This document shows positions 17,703-27,531 of a DNA stretch of 64,000 nt, piece after piece. Numbering within the stretch: position 1 is the stretch's first letter; the number at the start of each line of letters is the position of its first letter. The notes beneath the pieces were generated by a model, which was given only the letters and a program-made list of their open reading frames with translations, searched no databases and was not told where the DNA came from. The stretch comes from Chitinolyticbacter meiyuanensis (GTDB lineage: Bacteria > Pseudomonadota > Gammaproteobacteria > Burkholderiales > Chitinibacteraceae). A program made the position numbers and the translations under genes. Location: NCBI RefSeq assembly GCF_008033135.1, contig NZ_CP041335.1, positions 2,299,925-2,363,924 of the forward strand, given 5' to 3'.

Positions 17703-18323
17703 TTAGTGCTCGCGCCAGCCCTTGAGCAGTACCAGCACCGCGCCACTGCCGCCGTCGACCGAGCGGGCCTGAGCAAAGGCCAGTACTTCGTCGCGCTGCG
17801 CCAGCCAGTTCTTCAGTTTGAGCTTGAGCACCGGCTGCTTCTGCTTCGAGCCCAGACCCTTGCCATGGATGACCCGCACGCAGCGATGGTTGCGGTGGCG
17901 GCAGCCCAACAGGAATTCGGCAACCGCCAGCCGCCCGGTGTCGACGGTATGGCCATGCAGGTCGAGCTCTGCCTGTACCACCCATTCGCCACGACGCAAC
18001 CGCTTGAGCGTGTCGAGTTTCATGCCTGGCCGCAGGTAGAGCAGTTCCTCGCCGCTTTCCAGCTCATCCCAAGGCCAGAAATCGCTCATCGCCTCGGACA
18101 TCACGCGCGCTTCGTCCTGCCAGCGTTGCAGCGGCCAGGGGCTGGGCCGCTTGGGTGGGTGGATGTAGCGATCCCAGCTGATGGGCTTGGCACCCGCCAC
18201 CGCGGCGAGGAACAGCTCGTGATCGCTCGGTGGTGGTGGCGTTGCCGGCCGCACGACCGGCGCGGGTACCGCGCGCAGCGTTTTCTTCAGTTGCTTGAGC
18301 AGGCGCTTGGCGTCGTCGTCCAT
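17703..18323 (-). CDS. Smr-domain protein (YdaL/SmrA-like)
   Basis: A 206-residue protein with a proline-rich N-terminal region and a C-terminal small MutS-related (Smr) domain. The domain shows LDLHGHTV, the diagnostic LDxH start, around residue 119, then RVIHGKGLGS with the HGxG motif, and a final GGSGAVLVLL strand. Smr domains are nucleases or nucleic-acid-binding modules; stand-alone proteobacterial ones are linked to DNA or RNA turnover without a firm role. The gene is 27 bases downstream of the sensor-kinase gene on the same strand and may be in its transcript. Confidence 0.88.
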   Translation of the reverse strand: MDDDAKRLLKQLKKTLRAVPAPVVRPATPPPPSDHELFLAAVAGAKPISWDRYIHPPKRPSPWPLQRWQDEARVMSEAMSDFWPWDELESGEELLYLRPGMKLDTLKRLRRGEWVVQAELDLHGHTVDTGRLAVAEFLLGCRHRNHRCVRVIHGKGLGSKQKQPVLKLKLKNWLAQRDEVLAFAQARSVDGGSGAVLVLLKGWREH

Positions 18324-18350
18324 GCCAGGGCGTCCGGGATTGAGGTGCGC

Positions 18351-19754
18351 CTAGGTTAGCACGGGCCACGGCGCCGCCAGCGGCAGGGCGATACGCACGG
18401 TGAGGCCGCCGCCGGGAGAGTCGTCGAGTTGTACCTGTGCCTGATGGCGGGCGGCGACCTCCGCGACGATGGCAAGGCCCAGGCCGCTGCCGTCACCCTG
18501 CGCGGTGGAGCCGCGGTGAAAGCGTGAAAACACCAGCTCCCGTTCGGCAGGCGGGATGCCTGGCCCGTTGTCCACCACCACGATCACGGCGCATTCCGCG
18601 TCACGCTCGACGCTCAGCGTGATGGCGCTGCCAGGACCGGCGTAGCGGATGGCGTTGTCGATCAGGTTGCCGACCATGTCCTGCAGCAGTGAAGGATGGC
18701 TGCGCACCAGCAGGCTGGCGCAGTCGCCAAGGCCCAGGTCGACGCCCTGGCGCCGTGCCAGGGCCACCCAGTCGAGCGCGCATTGCCGTAGCGCGGCCGA
18801 GAGGTCGAGCACCGTCAGCGGCAGCGGGCCAGTGGCATCCTGTTCCAGCCTGGCCAGTTTCAGCAGCTGGCCGACGCCGTGCGATGCATCCTCCAGCGAG
18901 CGGCGCATGGTGCCGAGGCGGCCGCGCATGCTGCGGCTGTCCGGTTCGCGTTCGGCGAGCTCGGCCTGGGCGGTCAGTACCGCCAAGGGGGTCTTCAACT
19001 GGTGGGCGGCATCGGTGAAGAAGCGCTGCCGCGCCTTCAACATGCGCCGCAGCCGTTCCAGGTACTGGTTGAGCGCCGCCACCAGCGGCATGAGTTCTTC
19101 CGGGCGCTGCTGGGTGGGGAAGGGCGCGAGGTCATCCTCGCCGCGCCCGCGCACTTCCCGGGTGAGTAGCCACAGCGGCGCCAGACCACGCCGCAGGGCG
19201 GCGAGCACGATGGCGGTCATCAGTGCCATCAGCAGACCCTGGCGCCACAGCGCGTCGAGCAGCATGCTGCGGGCAAAGGCGCGGCGCAGCTCGCCGCTTT
19301 CGCCGACGATGACCCAGACCACGCGCGAGGGCATGGCCGCTACCGCGTGTACCGGTTGGCGCATCGCGATCAGCCGCAGCCGCTCACCGTGGTAGTCGGC
19401 ATCGTAGTAGCGCGGCTGATAGAGCTCTGGCGCCGGGCCTTCCGGGTGCGGCAGGTCGCCATAGCCGGTGAGCAGCAGGCCGCGCTCGTCGCTAATGCGG
19501 TAGAACACCCGCACCGCTGCGCTGTCGTCGAAGTATTCGAGCGCCTCATGCGGCAAGGCCACATGCAGCTCGCCACGGCGTAGGGAGATACCGTCGAGGA
19601 TGCTGCGTGCCGAGGCATACAGCGTGCGATCGAACCCGGTGTAGGCACCTTCCAGCGCCCGGTGATAGACGATGACCGCGTCGAGCACCAGCACCAGCAG
19701 CATCGGCAGCAGCAAGGCGACCGCCAGGCGCCGCCGCAGGCTGCGCGGGGTCAT
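18351..19754 (-). CDS. sensor histidine kinase, TctE-like
   Basis: A 467-residue membrane kinase. There is a first membrane segment at about residues 10-30, a periplasmic sensor region to about 165, a second membrane segment at 170-190, then a HAMP-like linker. The phospho-acceptor is H251 in FFTDAAHQLKTPLAVL, followed by the N box (DNAIRYAGPGS), DNGPGIP and the GLGLAIV G2 box of the ATPase. Its start overlaps the stop of the response-regulator gene by four bases, so the two form one system. The HQLKTPL H box and the paired gene layout resemble the TctDE group. Confidence 0.93.
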   Translation of the reverse strand: MTPRSLRRRLAVALLLPMLLVLVLDAVIVYHRALEGAYTGFDRTLYASARSILDGISLRRGELHVALPHEALEYFDDSAAVRVFYRISDERGLLLTGYGDLPHPEGPAPELYQPRYYDADYHGERLRLIAMRQPVHAVAAMPSRVVWVIVGESGELRRAFARSMLLDALWRQGLLMALMTAIVLAALRRGLAPLWLLTREVRGRGEDDLAPFPTQQRPEELMPLVAALNQYLERLRRMLKARQRFFTDAAHQLKTPLAVLTAQAELAEREPDSRSMRGRLGTMRRSLEDASHGVGQLLKLARLEQDATGPLPLTVLDLSAALRQCALDWVALARRQGVDLGLGDCASLLVRSHPSLLQDMVGNLIDNAIRYAGPGSAITLSVERDAECAVIVVVDNGPGIPPAERELVFSRFHRGSTAQGDGSGLGLAIVAEVAARHQAQVQLDDSPGGGLTVRIALPLAAPWPVLT

Positions 19755-20422
19755 GCTGCCGCTTGCGCTTCGAGCATGTAGCCGATGCCACGCAGGGTGA
19801 CGATGCCGACATCGGCGTCGCTGAGCTTGCGGCGTAGCCGGTGTACATAGATCTCGATCGCTTCGGCACTGCCCGATTCCATGCCGAACACCTGGTCGGT
19901 CAGCGTTTCCTTGGCCACCGCGCGGCCGGCGCGCAGCATCAAGAGCTCCAGCACCGAGTGCTCGCGTGGCGTGAGCGCCAGCGGGCTGCCCTTGAGCGTG
20001 AACAGCCGGCCCAGTGTGTCGTAGCCGAGCGAGCCGTAGGCCAGCTGGGCCTGTTCCAGCCCATGGGCGCGGCGGATCAGCGCGCGGGCGCGGGCTTCCA
20101 GCTCGGCGAGCTCGAACGGTTTGGCGAGATAGTCGTCGGCACCGAGATCGAGACCGCGCACCCGGTCTTCGATGGCACCGTGGGCGGTCAGGATCAGCAC
20201 CGGCACGCGATTGCGCCGGTTGCGCAGACGGCGCAATACCTCCCAGCCATCGAGCCGGGGCAATGCGAGATCGAGCACGACCAGTTGATAGGACTGGGTG
20301 AGCAGTACATGGTCGGCTTCGGCACCATCGACCGCGTGATCGACTGCGAAGCCTGCCTGCTTCAGCGCCGTGACGATGGCTTCTGCCAGGGTCTTGTGAT
20401 CTTCAACCAGCAGGATGCGCAT
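19751..20422 (-). CDS. OmpR-family response regulator, TctD-like
   Basis: A 223-residue regulator. The receiver domain has the acidic pocket (ED at 7-8), phospho-acceptor D51 in LDLALPRLDGW, T79 and K101 in YLAKPF. The C-terminal winged helix is of OmpR type (LTPREHSVLELLMLRAG; YVHRLRRKL; RGIGYML). It is followed by the kinase and is divergent from a solute-binding protein gene, which is its most likely target or sensing partner. The ribosome site is GGAG eight bases before the ATG. Confidence 0.95.
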   Translation of the reverse strand: MRILLVEDHKTLAEAIVTALKQAGFAVDHAVDGAEADHVLLTQSYQLVVLDLALPRLDGWEVLRRLRNRRNRVPVLILTAHGAIEDRVRGLDLGADDYLAKPFELAELEARARALIRRAHGLEQAQLAYGSLGYDTLGRLFTLKGSPLALTPREHSVLELLMLRAGRAVAKETLTDQVFGMESGSAEAIEIYVHRLRRKLSDADVGIVTLRGIGYMLEAQAAA

Positions 20423-20586
20423 GGCAGGGCTCCGGGGTGAGGCTGCGGCGAATGTGAACGAAAGGTTTCATCCTTGCTACTGCCTTCAGTCGCGGCCAGA
20501 TGGTGCGCTGGTTGAAAGCGGATTGCAGGTTAAGTTGCATTACGATGTATGAAAAAGTGGATGCGTATTCTGCCACCGGAGCGCGC

Positions 20587-21693
20587 ATGCCCTTGCTTTT
20601 CCCCTGTTCACGCCACCCGTTGCTGGCAGCGCTGAGCATTCCCTTGTTGTTGCTGCTGACCACGATCGCGTTGCTGGCGCTGCCCTCACCCGAAAAAGCG
20701 CTGTATCACCAAGCGCGCGAGGAAGGCCGCCTGCTGATCTATTCGGTGACCGACGCGCAGCGCGTGGCCCCACTGATCGCCCGCTTCACGGCCCGCTACC
20801 CCGGCATCGACGTCATCTATCGCGAGATGGGCAGCCTCGCCATGCACCGCCGCTTCCTCGACGACCTGACGCATCGCCACGCCGGCGCCGACCTGCTGTG
20901 GAGTTCGGCGATGGATCTGCAGATCAAGCTGGTGAACGATGGCCATACCCAGCCTTATCGCAGCCGCGAGCGCGCGGCATTGCCGGAATGGGCGAACTAC
21001 CGCGACCAGGCCTGGGCCACCACCTTCGAGCCGGTGGTGATCGCCTACCATCGAAAGCGCCTGCCGGAGGCCCAGGTGCCGCACAGCCATCTCGCGCTGG
21101 CGCGGCTGCTGCAGGCGCAGCCGGCACGCTGGCGCGGTCGCATTGCCACCTATGACATCGAGCGCTCAGCGGTCGGTTTCAGCTTCCTGGCACAGGACGA
21201 GCGCATCGGCGGCGAGGCGATCTGGCAACTGGTGCGCCGGCTGGGCGCAGCCGATGTACGCCTGAGTACCACCACCGAGGCAATGGTCGATGCGCTGGCC
21301 AGCGGCGAGGTCGACCTCGTCTACAACGCGATCGGTTCGTACGTGCTGGCGCACGCGCAACGCAATCCGGACATCGGCTTCGTATTCCCGCGTGACTACA
21401 CGCTGGTGATGAGCCGCATCGCAGTGATCCCACGTACCGCGCCGCATCCGAACGCGGCCCGGTTGTGGCTGGATTTCCTGCTGTCGCGCGAGGGCCAGCA
21501 GTTGCTCAGCGCCCAGCAGCTGTTGTCGATCCGGTACGACAGCGACGACGCACTCGGCGCGAGCGGCCTTGCCAAGGTACTGGGCGACAGCCTCAAGCCG
21601 ATCCAGCCGGGGCTGGGCTTGCTGGCTTTCCAGGACCAGCGCAACCGGGCGGCATTGCTGGAGCGCTGGCGACGCGAAATCGGCCATCGCTGA
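20587..21693 (+). CDS. periplasmic solute-binding protein (family 1, iron/organic-anion type) without a transporter
   Basis: A 368-residue binding protein: an N-terminal membrane or signal segment (LLAALSIPLLLLLTTIALLA), then EGRLLIYSVTDAQRVAPLIARF, the usual opening of family 1 binding proteins, and DLVYNAIGSYVLA with the RDYTLVMSRIAVIP segment of the Fe(III)-ABC type. No permease or ATPase gene lies nearby. It is divergent from the TctDE-like genes with a 164-base gap, so it probably presents a ligand to the kinase rather than feeding a transporter; this is inference. The start at 20587 has GGAG five bases upstream; longer starts at 20500 and 20545 lack one. Confidence 0.85.
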   Translation: MPLLFPCSRHPLLAALSIPLLLLLTTIALLALPSPEKALYHQAREEGRLLIYSVTDAQRVAPLIARFTARYPGIDVIYREMGSLAMHRRFLDDLTHRHAGADLLWSSAMDLQIKLVNDGHTQPYRSRERAALPEWANYRDQAWATTFEPVVIAYHRKRLPEAQVPHSHLALARLLQAQPARWRGRIATYDIERSAVGFSFLAQDERIGGEAIWQLVRRLGAADVRLSTTTEAMVDALASGEVDLVYNAIGSYVLAHAQRNPDIGFVFPRDYTLVMSRIAVIPRTAPHPNAARLWLDFLLSREGQQLLSAQQLLSIRYDSDDALGASGLAKVLGDSLKPIQPGLGLLAFQDQRNRAALLERWRREIGHR

Positions 21694-21821
21694 GTGCTGT
21701 CGGGATGAGTGGCGCAAAACCAAGGTTGAACGTCAAATCAGTGTTGGGAAACAGACAGCTTCGATTCGGATACTGGCGCCTCCTTCGCCATGCTGCGGAG
21801 CAACACCACAAGGAGATTCCC

Positions 21822-22457
21822 ATGCAGAAGCTGTTCGACGGTACCCGCCGTTTCCGCACCGATACCTTCCCACGTCGCCGCGAATTGTTCGACCGACTCT
21901 CGGCGCAGCAGCAGCCGGAAGTGCTGTTCATCACCTGCTCCGATTCGCGCATCGATCCCAACCTGCTGACCCACACCGAACCCGGCGATATCTTCGTGCT
22001 GCGCAACGCCGGCAACATCGTGCCGCCGCACGGCGCCAGCAGCGGCGGCGAGGAGGCGACCATCGACTACGCGGTGCAGGTGCTGGGCGTGGCGCACATC
22101 GTGGTCTGCGGCCATTCCGATTGCGGGGCGATGAAGGGCCTGCTGCACCCGGAAAAGCTCGATGAACTGCCCACGGTCGGCCGCTGGCTGGCCCATGCCG
22201 AGGCCACCCGTAGCGTGGTGCGCTGCACCTGCCATGATCGGCCGGATCATGAAAAGCTCGATGAAGCGATCCGCCAGAATGTCCGGGTGCAACTCAACCA
22301 CCTGCGCACCATCCCGTCAGTGAATGCCCGTCTGGCTCAGGGCCGGCTGCAGCTCCATGGCTGGGTGTACGACATCGCCTCGGGCCAGGTCCATGTGGTC
22401 GACGAGCTCACCGGTCGCTACATCGCCAGTGCCGATGCGGCGCTGGCCACCAACTGA
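21822..22457 (+). CDS. beta-class carbonic anhydrase
   Basis: A 211-residue zinc enzyme that interconverts CO2 and bicarbonate. Zinc ligands C39, H98 and C101 and the D41/R43 pair of CSDSR are all present (CSDSRIDPN; CGHSDCGAMKG). The ATG at 21822 has AAGGAG with six bases spacing; the frame stays open upstream but without a site. It is followed after 11 bases by a SulP transporter gene, so the pair probably supplies and hydrates inorganic carbon together. Confidence 0.96.
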   Translation: MQKLFDGTRRFRTDTFPRRRELFDRLSAQQQPEVLFITCSDSRIDPNLLTHTEPGDIFVLRNAGNIVPPHGASSGGEEATIDYAVQVLGVAHIVVCGHSDCGAMKGLLHPEKLDELPTVGRWLAHAEATRSVVRCTCHDRPDHEKLDEAIRQNVRVQLNHLRTIPSVNARLAQGRLQLHGWVYDIASGQVHVVDELTGRYIASADAALATN

Positions 22458-22468
22458 GGGCCGGCGCC

Positions 22469-24181
22469 ATGCAAGCAAGCAATTCGTCCATCGCGGTCGA
22501 TGACCTCGACACCGTGCTCGGTTTGCCCAGCGACAGCGACGTGCGCTTCCAGCAGCAACAGCGACAGCGCGGTGAAGGCTGGCTGGCTGGCGTGCTGGGC
22601 TGGCGGCGCACTGCCGCCGCAGACACGCTGGCGTCGGTGGTGGTGTTCCTGGTGGCGCTGCCGTTGTGCATGGGCATCGCCATTGCCTCGGGCGTGCCGG
22701 CTGCCACCGGCATTCTCACCGGCATCATCGGCGCGCTGATCGTCGGTCCGCTGGCGGGCTCGCCGCTGCTGGTGAGCGGGCCGGCAGCGGGGCTGGCGGT
22801 GATCAACTGGGAACTGGTGCAGCAGCACGGCATCATGGCACTGGGCCCGGTGGTGCTGGCTGCCGGCCTGATGCAGATGGCGGCCGGCTCGCTGCGGCTG
22901 GGCCAGTGGTTCCGCGCGGTGTCGCCCTCAGTGATCCACGGCATGCTGGCCGGAATCGGCGTTTCCATCGTCGCGGCGCAGCTCTACATCATGCTGGACA
23001 TGAAGCCGCTGGGGAACGGCCTGCGCAACCTGTCCAGCTATCCCGAGCAGCTCGGCACCGTGTTGGCCGGGCTGGTGGCGGCGCCGGCCAGTCTGCTGGC
23101 TCCGGTCAATGGTTCCAGCGCGCATCTGGCTGGCCTCGTCGGCGTGGTGACCATCGTGCTGATGGTGGCCTGGGGCAAATTTGCGCCCAGGTCGATGAAG
23201 CTGATGCCGGCGCCACTGGTAGCGGTGATCGGCGGTTCGCTGTTCGCTGGCGTACTGGCTTTGCCGATTCGCTACGTGGACGTGCCGGCCAACCTGCTGG
23301 AAGGGGTGAACCTGATCAGCCCGCTGGAAATGCCCAGGCTGCTGTCGGGCGAGCTCCTGATGGCTGCGCTCGCCATGGCCTTCATTGCCAGCGCGGAGAC
23401 GCTGCTGTCGGCGGTGGCGGTCGACAAGCTGCATGATGGCGCGCGCACCAAGTATTCCAAGGAGCTGTTTGCCCAGGGCGTGGGCAATACCTTGTGCGGA
23501 TTGCTGGGTGCGTTGCCGATGACCGGCGTGATCGCCCGTTCCAGCGCCAACGTGCAGGCGGGCGCGAAGAGCCGCGGCTCGACCATCCTGCACGGCGTGT
23601 GGCTGCTGTTGTTCGTTGCCCTGTTGCCTTTCGTGCTGCGCAGCGTGCCCATTGCCAGCCTGGCGGCGGTGCTGGTGGTGATCGGCTGCAAGCTGATCAG
23701 CCCCAAGGATATCGTCAAGCTCAAGGAATTCGGCAAGGTGGAGCTCGGCATCTACCTGGTGACGCTGCTCGCCATCGTATGCTCGGACCTGCTCGACGGC
23801 GTGATCCTCGGCATCGGCCTTGCCTTTGGCAAGCTGCTGTACGACCTGCTGCATCTGGAAACGCGGCTGCGCATCGACCAGGCGTCACGCCGCGCGGTGC
23901 TCAAGCTCAAGGGCGCGGCCACCTTTGTGCGGCTGCCGACGCTGGCCAAGTCGCTGGAGCAGGTGCCGCACGATGTGGAGCTGCACGTGAACATCCGCGA
24001 ACTCAGCTACATCGATCCGGCTTGCCTGGAACTCCTGGAGGATTGGGGACACCAACATCGCGCCACGGGGGGCTCGGTCGTGATCGAGTGGGATTCGTTG
24101 CTCGCCAAGTACCGGCGCAATACCCGCACCGGGTTGCAGCAGTTGCACGGCAGCGTGGCATCTCAGCCCGCCAAGGCTTGA
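22469..24181 (+). CDS. SulP-family anion transporter (likely bicarbonate)
   Basis: A 570-residue inner-membrane transporter. The SulP core is recognisable: VVFLVALPLCMGIAIASGVP, SGPAAGLAV, and ASAETLLSAVAVDKLHDG with the AETL motif. It is followed by further membrane spans and a C-terminal STAS domain (LNIRELSYIDPACLELL-like region). SulP proteins carry sulfate, bicarbonate or organic acids. Placement directly behind a carbonic anhydrase favours bicarbonate, as in known SulP-carbonic anhydrase pairs. The transcript ends at a strong terminator at 24223-24248. Confidence 0.93.
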   Translation: MQASNSSIAVDDLDTVLGLPSDSDVRFQQQQRQRGEGWLAGVLGWRRTAAADTLASVVVFLVALPLCMGIAIASGVPAATGILTGIIGALIVGPLAGSPLLVSGPAAGLAVINWELVQQHGIMALGPVVLAAGLMQMAAGSLRLGQWFRAVSPSVIHGMLAGIGVSIVAAQLYIMLDMKPLGNGLRNLSSYPEQLGTVLAGLVAAPASLLAPVNGSSAHLAGLVGVVTIVLMVAWGKFAPRSMKLMPAPLVAVIGGSLFAGVLALPIRYVDVPANLLEGVNLISPLEMPRLLSGELLMAALAMAFIASAETLLSAVAVDKLHDGARTKYSKELFAQGVGNTLCGLLGALPMTGVIARSSANVQAGAKSRGSTILHGVWLLLFVALLPFVLRSVPIASLAAVLVVIGCKLISPKDIVKLKEFGKVELGIYLVTLLAIVCSDLLDGVILGIGLAFGKLLYDLLHLETRLRIDQASRRAVLKLKGAATFVRLPTLAKSLEQVPHDVELHVNIRELSYIDPACLELLEDWGHQHRATGGSVVIEWDSLLAKYRRNTRTGLQQLHGSVASQPAKA

Positions 24182-24222
24182 TTTTGTTTTCCTCCCAGTG
24201 ACTATCGAGGGTAGTCCGATTT

Positions 24223-24248
24223 GCGCGGCGCAAGCCGCGCTTTTTTTT
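24223..24248 (+). terminator. rho-independent terminator of the carbonic anhydrase-SulP operon
   Basis: Perfect 7-bp stem GCGCGGC (24223-24229) / GCCGCGC (24234-24240) with a GCAA tetraloop and eight T at 24241-24248. Confidence 0.93.
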
Positions 24249-24252
24249 GCTG

Positions 24253-24585
24253 CTACGAGGCGCGGCGGCGCAGCGCGAGCGCGGCCAACAGCCAGAGCAA
24301 CACGCCGAGCGCGGCGCCGCTGCCATTGGCCAGCATATCGAGCGCTTCGAACTGGCGGAATGGCGTGAGCAACTGGGCGAACTCGACAGCGATGCCCATC
24401 AGCGTGGCGCCGATCCATACCGGCCAGGGCCGGCGCACGGCCCACATGCCGAGCAGGGCGAGCACACCATAGCCGACAAAGTGATGCAGCTTGTCGCCGC
24501 CGGGGGCGACGGGCGCGGTGAGCGGCCACAGTGAACCGATCCAGATGGCGGCGGCCCAGAGGGCGAAGAGGGACTTGGCGAGCAT
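24253..24585 (-). CDS. VanZ-like membrane protein
   Basis: A 110-residue protein with four hydrophobic segments and the VanZ-family pattern: SLWPLTAPVAPGGDKLHHFVGYG, where the DKxxHFxxY motif is diagnostic, and later VEFAQLLTPFRQFEALDMLANGSGA. The family is named for teicoplanin resistance, but most members have no known role. The start at 24585 (MLAKSL) has AGGA upstream. Starts further out (24621, 24651) fall in the trxB terminator and are unlikely. It lies directly behind trxB. Confidence 0.85.
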   Translation of the reverse strand: MLAKSLFALWAAAIWIGSLWPLTAPVAPGGDKLHHFVGYGVLALLGMWAVRRPWPVWIGATLMGIAVEFAQLLTPFRQFEALDMLANGSGAALGVLLWLLAALALRRRAS

Positions 24586-24622
24586 GGAAATCCTGATGAC
24601 GGTGAGGGCCGCGATGGTCATG

Positions 24623-24644
24623 AAAAAGCCGCCCGAAGGCGGCT
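24623..24644 (-). terminator. rho-independent terminator of trxB
   Basis: On the minus strand a 7-bp stem AGCCGCC / GGCGGCT with a TTCG tetraloop, followed by five T (plus A run 24623-24627). It separates trxB from the VanZ-like gene. Confidence 0.85.
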
Positions 24645-24663
24645 CTTTCATCGCGCGGAGCGC

Positions 24664-25722
<1,059 letters not shown>

Positions 25723-25777
25723 TCACCCGGCATGTGCATGGCGTTACGGCGCGCAACGGCCCCAGACGCTACCGATC

Positions 25778-26161
25778 TCAGCCCTTGAGCCAGTCCACGG
25801 TGCGCAATCCCAGCCAGGTCAGCGTGAGCGAGCCTGCCACGTGGGCCATGATGCCGCCCAGCGCCCATAGCGGCTGCTGGCGCAGCATCAGCGTGGTGAT
25901 TTCGGCCGAGAAGGTAGAGAAGGTGGTCAACCCGCCGAGGAAACCGGTGGTGACCAGCAGCTTGAATTCATCGGGTAGCGTTTGCCACAGGCTGAAGACG
26001 CCCAGCGCGATGCCCATCAGGTAACCGCCCACCCAGTTGGCAGCGAGCGTGCCCATGGGTAGTGCGGGAAACAGTGGGTTGAGCATCACGGAGAGCCCCC
26101 AGCGCGCCCAGGCACCCAGGGCGGCACCCAGGCCGATCAGCAGGAAAGCAGTTGGGTTCAT
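25778..26161 (-). CDS. crcB: fluoride exporter CrcB/FluC
   Basis: A 127-residue protein with four membrane segments and the Fluc family landmarks: GLGAALGAWARWGLS near the N-terminus, TLAANWVGGYLMG with the conserved N, and TTGFLGGLTTFSTFSAE with the fluoride-track phenylalanines and the TTFSTF motif. Fluc proteins are dual-topology fluoride channels. No fluoride riboswitch motif was seen upstream. It is divergent from the MCE operon. Confidence 0.95.
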   Translation of the reverse strand: MNPTAFLLIGLGAALGAWARWGLSVMLNPLFPALPMGTLAANWVGGYLMGIALGVFSLWQTLPDEFKLLVTTGFLGGLTTFSTFSAEITTLMLRQQPLWALGGIMAHVAGSLTLTWLGLRTVDWLKG

Positions 26162-26190
26162 CGCGGCAGGTTGTAAGCAAGTTTTGGCCG

Positions 26191-26196
26191 ATTATA
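26191..26196 (-). promoter_or_regulatory. candidate -10 box of crcB
   Basis: Perfect TATAAT on the minus strand, 30 bases before the crcB ATG. On the opposite strand TATAGT (26209-26214) could serve the MCE operon, so this 81-base gap probably holds two divergent promoters. Confidence 0.35.
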
Positions 26197-26242
26197 GGCG
26201 CGCTTTGCTATAGTCGGCGCTGATCCCCGTTTCCTGTCGGCC

Positions 26243-26932
26243 ATGCCGCTTCCCACCGTCCTGACTTCGCTGCTCGAGTTGCGCCGCCCGCCGGTGCGCC
26301 GGGTGCTGCTGAAACAGATCTATTTCACTGGCAACGAAGCCGCCTTCATCGTGCTGCTGATCGGTTTTGCGCTCGGCGGCATCGTGGTGAGCCAGTTGCA
26401 CGACCAGTACGGCCAGAGCCGTGAGGCGGCACAGCGCCTGCTCGCCATGTTGAGCTTTCGCGAGATCACGCCGCTGATGGTGGGACTGGTGCTGATCGCG
26501 CGTTCGTCGTCGGCGGTGGCGAGCGAGCTGGCCAGCATGCGCGTCCATGGCGAGCTCCGCAGCTTGATGCGCTTCGGCATCGACCCTGTTGCCTATCTGA
26601 TCCTGCCGCGCGTGCTGGGTATGACCATCGCTTCGGCACTGCTGGGCTTCCTGCTGGCGACCTCGGTGCAGATCGGCGGCGCGGTGTTCGCATCCGGAGC
26701 CGATGTCAGCTACGAACTATTGCAGGTTGATCGGGTGCTGACCCCTGGCATGGTGCTCACTTGCCTTGGCAAATCCGCGTTGTTCGGCATGGCGGCCTCG
26801 TTGGTCGCCTGCGTGGTCGGGCTGCGCGCCAAACCGTATGTGACCGAGATCCCCAAAGCCTCCTCCCGCGCCGTGGTGCGCGGCCTGATCGCGGTATTCC
26901 TGATCGACCTCGTCTGGTCACTGGTGGGGTGA
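26243..26932 (+). CDS. MlaE/YrbE-family lipid ABC transporter permease
   Basis: A 229-residue membrane permease of the MlaE family, which moves lipids at the inner membrane for MCE transport systems. It shows an N-terminal interfacial helix region, then ITPLMVGLVLIARSSSAVASELASMRV with the family's R-x-G-[AS]-type coupling segment, GIDPVAYLILPRVLGM, and LGKSALFGMAASLVACVVGL before the last helix. It starts a four-gene operon: permease, degenerate ATPase, MCE protein, lipoprotein. Its stop overlaps the next start (TGATG). Confidence 0.9.
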   Translation: MPLPTVLTSLLELRRPPVRRVLLKQIYFTGNEAAFIVLLIGFALGGIVVSQLHDQYGQSREAAQRLLAMLSFREITPLMVGLVLIARSSSAVASELASMRVHGELRSLMRFGIDPVAYLILPRVLGMTIASALLGFLLATSVQIGGAVFASGADVSYELLQVDRVLTPGMVLTCLGKSALFGMAASLVACVVGLRAKPYVTEIPKASSRAVVRGLIAVFLIDLVWSLVG

Positions 26933-27531
26933 TGGCGGACACCGACTACACCTTGCCGCTCGATCTGCCATTCGCCGTTCAACTCGGCGAGCGCTACTGG
27001 CTGGAAGTGGCTGGCGAGCACCAACGCGAGCGCCAGCTCGACCTGCTGGCCGCCGCGGCACAGCGTGTGTGGCCGGGCCTCGTTGCCAGCCTGGATGGCA
27101 CTGGCGGTCTGGTTGCCAACCTGCGGGTGTGGGAGAACCTGATCTTGCCGGCCTGGTACCACCACGCCGAACCGCTCGGCTTGCTGGAGGCCGAATTGCT
27201 GCAGCTGTTCGACGAAGTCGGAATCAATGACGACGAAGCGGCCAAGCTGTGCCAGGGCCTGCCGGCTGCTTTGGCACGCGAGCACAAGCGTGAGCTGGCG
27301 CTGCTGCGGGCGGCACTGTTGAAGCCGTATTGCCTGATCGTGGATGGTGACTGGATCAGCTTCCTGTCGTATGGTCGGGGCCTGGCTTGCCGCGCGCTGT
27401 TCGAGCGGATCGCACAATCAGCGGTGACCTTTGTCGCCGCCGCGTATCCGCCCGCCGAGGCAGGCTATCGCCGCCTGGTGCTGGACGAGGCCGGGCAACT
27501 CATCGTATCGGGCGAACATGAAACTGCTTAA
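26932..27531 (+). CDS. degenerate MlaF-like ABC ATPase subunit (catalytic motifs lost)
   Basis: A 199-residue protein in the place of the MlaF ATPase, between permease and MCE genes and overlapping both. The fold can still be followed: NLRVWENLILPAWYHH matches the region after the Q-loop of Mla/MCE ATPases, and ALLRAALLKPYCLIVDGDW matches signature helix plus Walker B. But the key residues are gone. There is no Walker A (GxxGxGKS/T), the LSGG signature reads LPAAL, Walker B reads LIVDGDW without the catalytic glutamate, and the H-loop histidine is replaced in VAAAYPP. It is about 70 residues shorter than MlaF. The frame is intact with normal base composition, so it is a maintained pseudo-ATPase rather than a decaying gene. 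Confidence 0.75.
   Translation: MADTDYTLPLDLPFAVQLGERYWLEVAGEHQRERQLDLLAAAAQRVWPGLVASLDGTGGLVANLRVWENLILPAWYHHAEPLGLLEAELLQLFDEVGINDDEAAKLCQGLPAALAREHKRELALLRAALLKPYCLIVDGDWISFLSYGRGLACRALFERIAQSAVTFVAAAYPPAEAGYRRLVLDEAGQLIVSGEHETA

Noticed and set aside
26162..26242. Possible fluoride riboswitch before crcB
   Set aside because: The gap is only 81 bases and I could not find the conserved riboswitch core.
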